A DNA stretch of 64,000 nt, taken from positions 15,873,501-15,937,500 of the forward strand of contig NC_071345.1 of assembly GCF_027744825.2 (NCBI RefSeq), read 5' to 3'. Positions 60,740-64,000 of this stretch are shown in pieces (position 1 is the first letter of the stretch; each line of letters starts with the position of its first letter). Below the pieces are notes generated by a model. The model searched no databases, had not been told where the DNA came from, and worked only from the letters and a program-made list of their open reading frames with translations. The translations under genes and the position numbers were made by a program. Source of the stretch: Synchiropus splendidus (taxonomy: Eukaryota > Chordata > Actinopteri > Syngnathiformes > Callionymidae).

Positions 60740-62089
60740 TATCTGTTTCAGTGTAATCAGATTTGCCTTCTGTCCTCGTGAGGCCACCGTAGCTGCGGAG
60801 GCGTGCTTCCACAATAGTGATGTGCATTACTTGCTTGTTCTAGTTTTGTTTCACAGCAGAATGAATGGAGGGAGTGGGGAGAGGAGGGGCCACTATCTTA
60901 CTTATGACATGTCTAGAGCACTGCAAGGAACAAAGTCAAGAAAAATAATAATTTAAAAAAGCCACAGCCCATATATGAGCATATTTTTGCTTCAATATAT
61001 CATATTTATGCTGCGAATTTGCAGTCTTTTTGTGTACCATGCCTAACTGGTGTTATTAGCAGCTATGGCCACTGCTGTGTCTTATTGTTACAATTTATTT
61101 ATTCTTTTGGTTGGTCAATATTTGAGTTTTCTGAACATAGACTGTGAGTCTATTTTATTTTATTTTTATTGCTTTATTTTTTAAGTTATTGATCAATCAA
61201 TAACTTAAAAAGCTCAAAAAAGGTAATTCCATTTAAAAGGGTGTATTTACATTGACATATCATCATTACTTCAGTTGTTCAATTTGACTCAAAATAATGT
61301 CAACAATAATATGTCCTATAATTTGTTTCATGAGATTATGTCATTCTGAATATATTTTTATTATCATGACAGGCCTTAGTTCAAGACCAGTCAAGTTACA
61401 TCAAACTGTAGTGAAGCTGGTTCAACTTCATGTAGCTACAGTGACCAGCTTTAGGGCCAATGTTACCAGCAAACTACTTAACACCAGTGGGGCAGAGTTG
61501 GCGACTTCATCCATTTCCTTCAAGGTTGAAGTACCAAGAGCATGTTCCAAAACTATCCACATGCTTTTCACTCATTTCCTAAGATGGAGCCTCAGCTACA
61601 AGGGGTGAGGAGAGAAATAAATCAACATAAATTCATTAATAGTTAATAGTTTTACATTGTTGTTGTGCTGCAGAATATTGTGGGCTTATGTGAGAGACAC
61701 ACACAAATAAGTAACACAATTGCATGCGCCTGAGTGTCCCCAATGAGGTGCATGTCCTCATAAAACGAGATGACCACACTCACACCCATGTAGCCTCACA
61801 ACAATGTTGCACAAAACACCATTAACAAAATTACATCCGAAACCATAAAGTGTTTTGTAACAGTATAAACACAAGTTTGTCAGCATAATAGCTGGAGGCA
61901 ACTGAGCAGCCTCTACGAAAATAAGACTCTAACCGGGCCGCTTTGTAATTTGTGGTCGGTCTGTCCCACTTTTATCATTTTAAATTCACTCTATATTTCT
62001 GCTGCGTGTGTTTATGTACACGATTCTCCTCACGTGCAACCTGAAGGCTTTGATGTTTGAGTCCCCGGGGGAAAATATGTTTGTTATTT
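60740..62089. other. No gene seen; contains a perfect hairpin
   Basis: AT-rich DNA with TATTTTATTTTATTTTTATT near 61152. The plus-strand frame 61297-61608 has no domain. Confidence 0.45.
61178..61211. repeat. Perfect 15-bp hairpin, 4-nt loop
   Basis: TTTTTAAGTTATTGA (61178-61192) and its exact reverse complement (61197-61211) flank TCAA. AT-rich stem. Confidence 0.92.
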
Positions 62090-62900
62090 TTAATGCACTC
62101 CGGCAGGAAGCCGAGCAAGATGCTCGTAAAGTCGCCTGGTCCTAGTTGCTACGCAAATATAGGATGTCCATGATGTCTTAAATTCAGAATTATACCCCCT
62201 TAATCACGGTTGGTCACATCACAAACTTCATCACGTGGAGCAGAGGAACGTCCACAGCAGTTTGCACATGACAAGTAACCAACCAATCGGAAGAGTAGAG
62301 CAGTTTTCTGTTAAAATACGCACAGGTGAGACTGAAAAAAGGGATCTGTTATTTGACTTTTACAGTCTTTAATATGGTTTAACTGCAGTTCAGTTTGAAG
62401 TCCTGACGGCAAAGACGTATGAATTGGCCTGGAAAACTTCCATGTGCATAGAAAGGACAAATCGAACCAGTACCAGTGAAGGTTACTGACAATTTGTCAC
62501 CCTATTAAAAAGTCTCAAAAATGAACATGTCATGGTGGAATCTTATCAATTAGGCATCAAAGCGGTGACGCCCCCCTGGCTCCCTCTGAGGCGCTTCCAC
62601 GTGTTCGTCCGGACGTGCAACACCGTAATAACTCCCACTTGCAAATCAAGCAGGAACCTATTTGTATGCGTCAGTGTTTCCTCCTTGCACGGCGGCATGG
62701 TCGGACGCTCTATTAATCTTTCTATATGAGCAGTTACTGGCTCTGATGAAATTGGGCCCAATGAGGCGAGCCTCCACCAGCCGGGATAGGACCCATTCAT
62801 CTTGATTTGATTCGCGCGCTGACACTGGAGCGCTCCGATGACAGAGGTTAAGTCAGTGAGTGGCCGTCGCCTTCTTGTTTGCTCTTTCAACTCTCCACCT
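62090..62900. promoter_or_regulatory. Candidate conserved non-coding block
   Basis: Contains TGTTATTTTTAATGCACTCC, GCTCTATTAATCTTTCTATA and CATCTTGATTTGATTCGCGC. Largely repeat-free. The minus-strand frame 62546-62908 (120 codons) and plus-strand frame 62532-62729 overlap and lack domains. Confidence 0.32.
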
Positions 62901-63369
62901 TTTACCACCAGCTGCCCCTCAGAAATAAGAGGTGGGGCAGGATGGGAGAAGGGAGCATCATGTCGAGTTTATGGGGGCACAAACTGGAACATCCGATGAC
63001 TCCCACACGGCGGATTCCATTGCCTGTCAACAGCCACACATCTCAGATAAATATATACAGCAGTGGGCATCCTCCTTGATAGTGTGTGACTTCAACAGAT
63101 CAGTGATGGATGAGGCAATGGAACCTGCTAACAATCCCAAACTGACACTGTGGAATTACTCCATCACCTGCCACGTTGCAAGCTTGAAACTCATGTTAGC
63201 ATCAAGCTCATTTTGGAGATGAAAGATATATTAATGCGCAAAAACAAACTCAACTCTTAAAAGGAGTGATACGCAATTTTTTTTTAATAGTCAGTGACCT
63301 CAAACATGAAAATGAAAAAACAAAGAAAATAAGTGTTTTTTCAGTTCAATTAATATGAAAAAATAAAAA
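62901..63369. other. No gene seen
   Basis: Overlapping frames 62879-63079 and 62932-63222 are two readings of one GC-balanced stretch and lack domains. AT-rich after 63230. Confidence 0.45.
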
Positions 63370-63612
63370 ATTCAAGTCGGGAGCGATCTGCTTTCACCAC
63401 ACACCATGATATTTGCTGGTGAATATTAACAATTATATTTAACATTTGTGATTACCCTGACAATCCACTCATAACACACGCCCGATGAAAGAATTCTCTC
63501 ACATGACAATAGTAAAAGGGTTAAGATTTTGGGGTGTTCACCATCCTTGGTTGGGAAGGGGCAAAATCGGGACAAAAAAACAGCCTGATTATTGTTATGT
63601 ATGTGGCCCCCT
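63370..63612. repeat. Dispersed repeat R, longest copy
   Basis: The left half aligns with 29860-30005 (ACAATCCACTCATAACACAC block) and the right half with 4575-4738 (GCAAAATCGGGACAAAAAAA block), so it joins the two partial copies into one family of at least 240 bp. No terminal repeats or coding sequence were found. Confidence 0.6.
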
Positions 63613-64000
63613 TTGGTGAGTTAAGGAATCTTCACCACTCACAAACGTGCAGTGGAAAAGAGAGAGCTCAAAGACAACGTGAAGCATCTACTGAGCTTTC
63701 TGTTATATGATGAAAGTTAATATCCCCTAAAACCAAATGATGACATTTATAAATGTAAAGGCAATATTTTATTTTTGAATTATAGTGTTCACAGCCTTAG
63801 TTTCCAGGTGCGGGAAGGTCATTTTAAAAAGCATAGCTGCAAAGTTTTCACCTCCCAGTATCGGAGACAACATGAAGGGAACACACAGGCTGACATTAGA
63901 TAAGCAAGAAGAAACACATAGAAAAAAAAAGATTGCAAATATGAGTAGCAAAAGAATAGCAAGAGCAGTGGAAATTGTGAATTATAAGAATATAATAATA
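63613..64000. other. No gene seen
   Basis: AT-rich end of the window. The minus-strand frame 63769-63951 is hydrophobic but has no domain. Confidence 0.5.

Overview
The window reads as intergenic DNA from a teleost fish, probably a percomorph. I found no complete protein-coding gene, no tRNA or rRNA gene, no CRISPR array and no bacterial-type operon. The open frames longer than 60 codons have no recognisable domains apart from two decayed pieces of retrotransposon. The teleost assignment rests on: pieces of a LINE whose C-terminus carries the R-W-x-G-H...GRPRTRW signature common in fish genomes; a LINE 3' fragment with an AATAAA signal and TCTGAT tail; several hAT-like terminal repeats; many long (AT)n tracts; and GC-balanced, non-repetitive blocks rich in TAAT-type motifs, which look like conserved non-coding elements (CNEs) around developmental genes. 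This is recognition by eye; no database was consulted.

Layout. 1-5.4 kb holds short tandem repeats, a probable solo LTR (2468-3169) and old dispersed repeats. 5.5-6.6 kb is a candidate CNE block, followed by another copy of an old repeat (about 7 kb) and AT-rich DNA. 9.1-16.5 kb alternates candidate regulatory blocks with AT-rich spacers and ends in a dense cluster of GCTAAT/ATTAGC motifs (15.9-16.5 kb). 16.65-17.66 kb is bounded by 85-bp inverted repeats with palindromic MITE pieces inside. 19-28 kb contains simple repeats, two candidate blocks, a hAT-like end, a 0.7-kb MITE and a LINE C-terminal fragment. 28-43 kb contains four long AT tracts (two of them beside perfect hairpins), a second MITE copy and several candidate blocks. 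43-49 kb carries paired short palindromes, a second LINE fragment, a full-length MITE copy (46040-46753) and a LINE 3' end. 49-64 kb contains a 217-bp tandem duplication, TAATTA-type clusters, an octamer motif, a G-rich tract, a 174-bp deleted MITE and the longest copy of an old dispersed repeat.

The simplest interpretation is a gene desert or very large intron combining cis-regulatory DNA with transposon debris. The most distinctive items are the MITE family with pogo/Tigger-like ends and its internally deleted derivative, the GCTAAT/ATTAGC cluster, a 1-kb segment between 85-bp inverted repeats, and four perfect short-loop hairpins. I see no convincing new biological system. The candidate CNE calls depend on cross-species conservation, which cannot be seen from one sequence.
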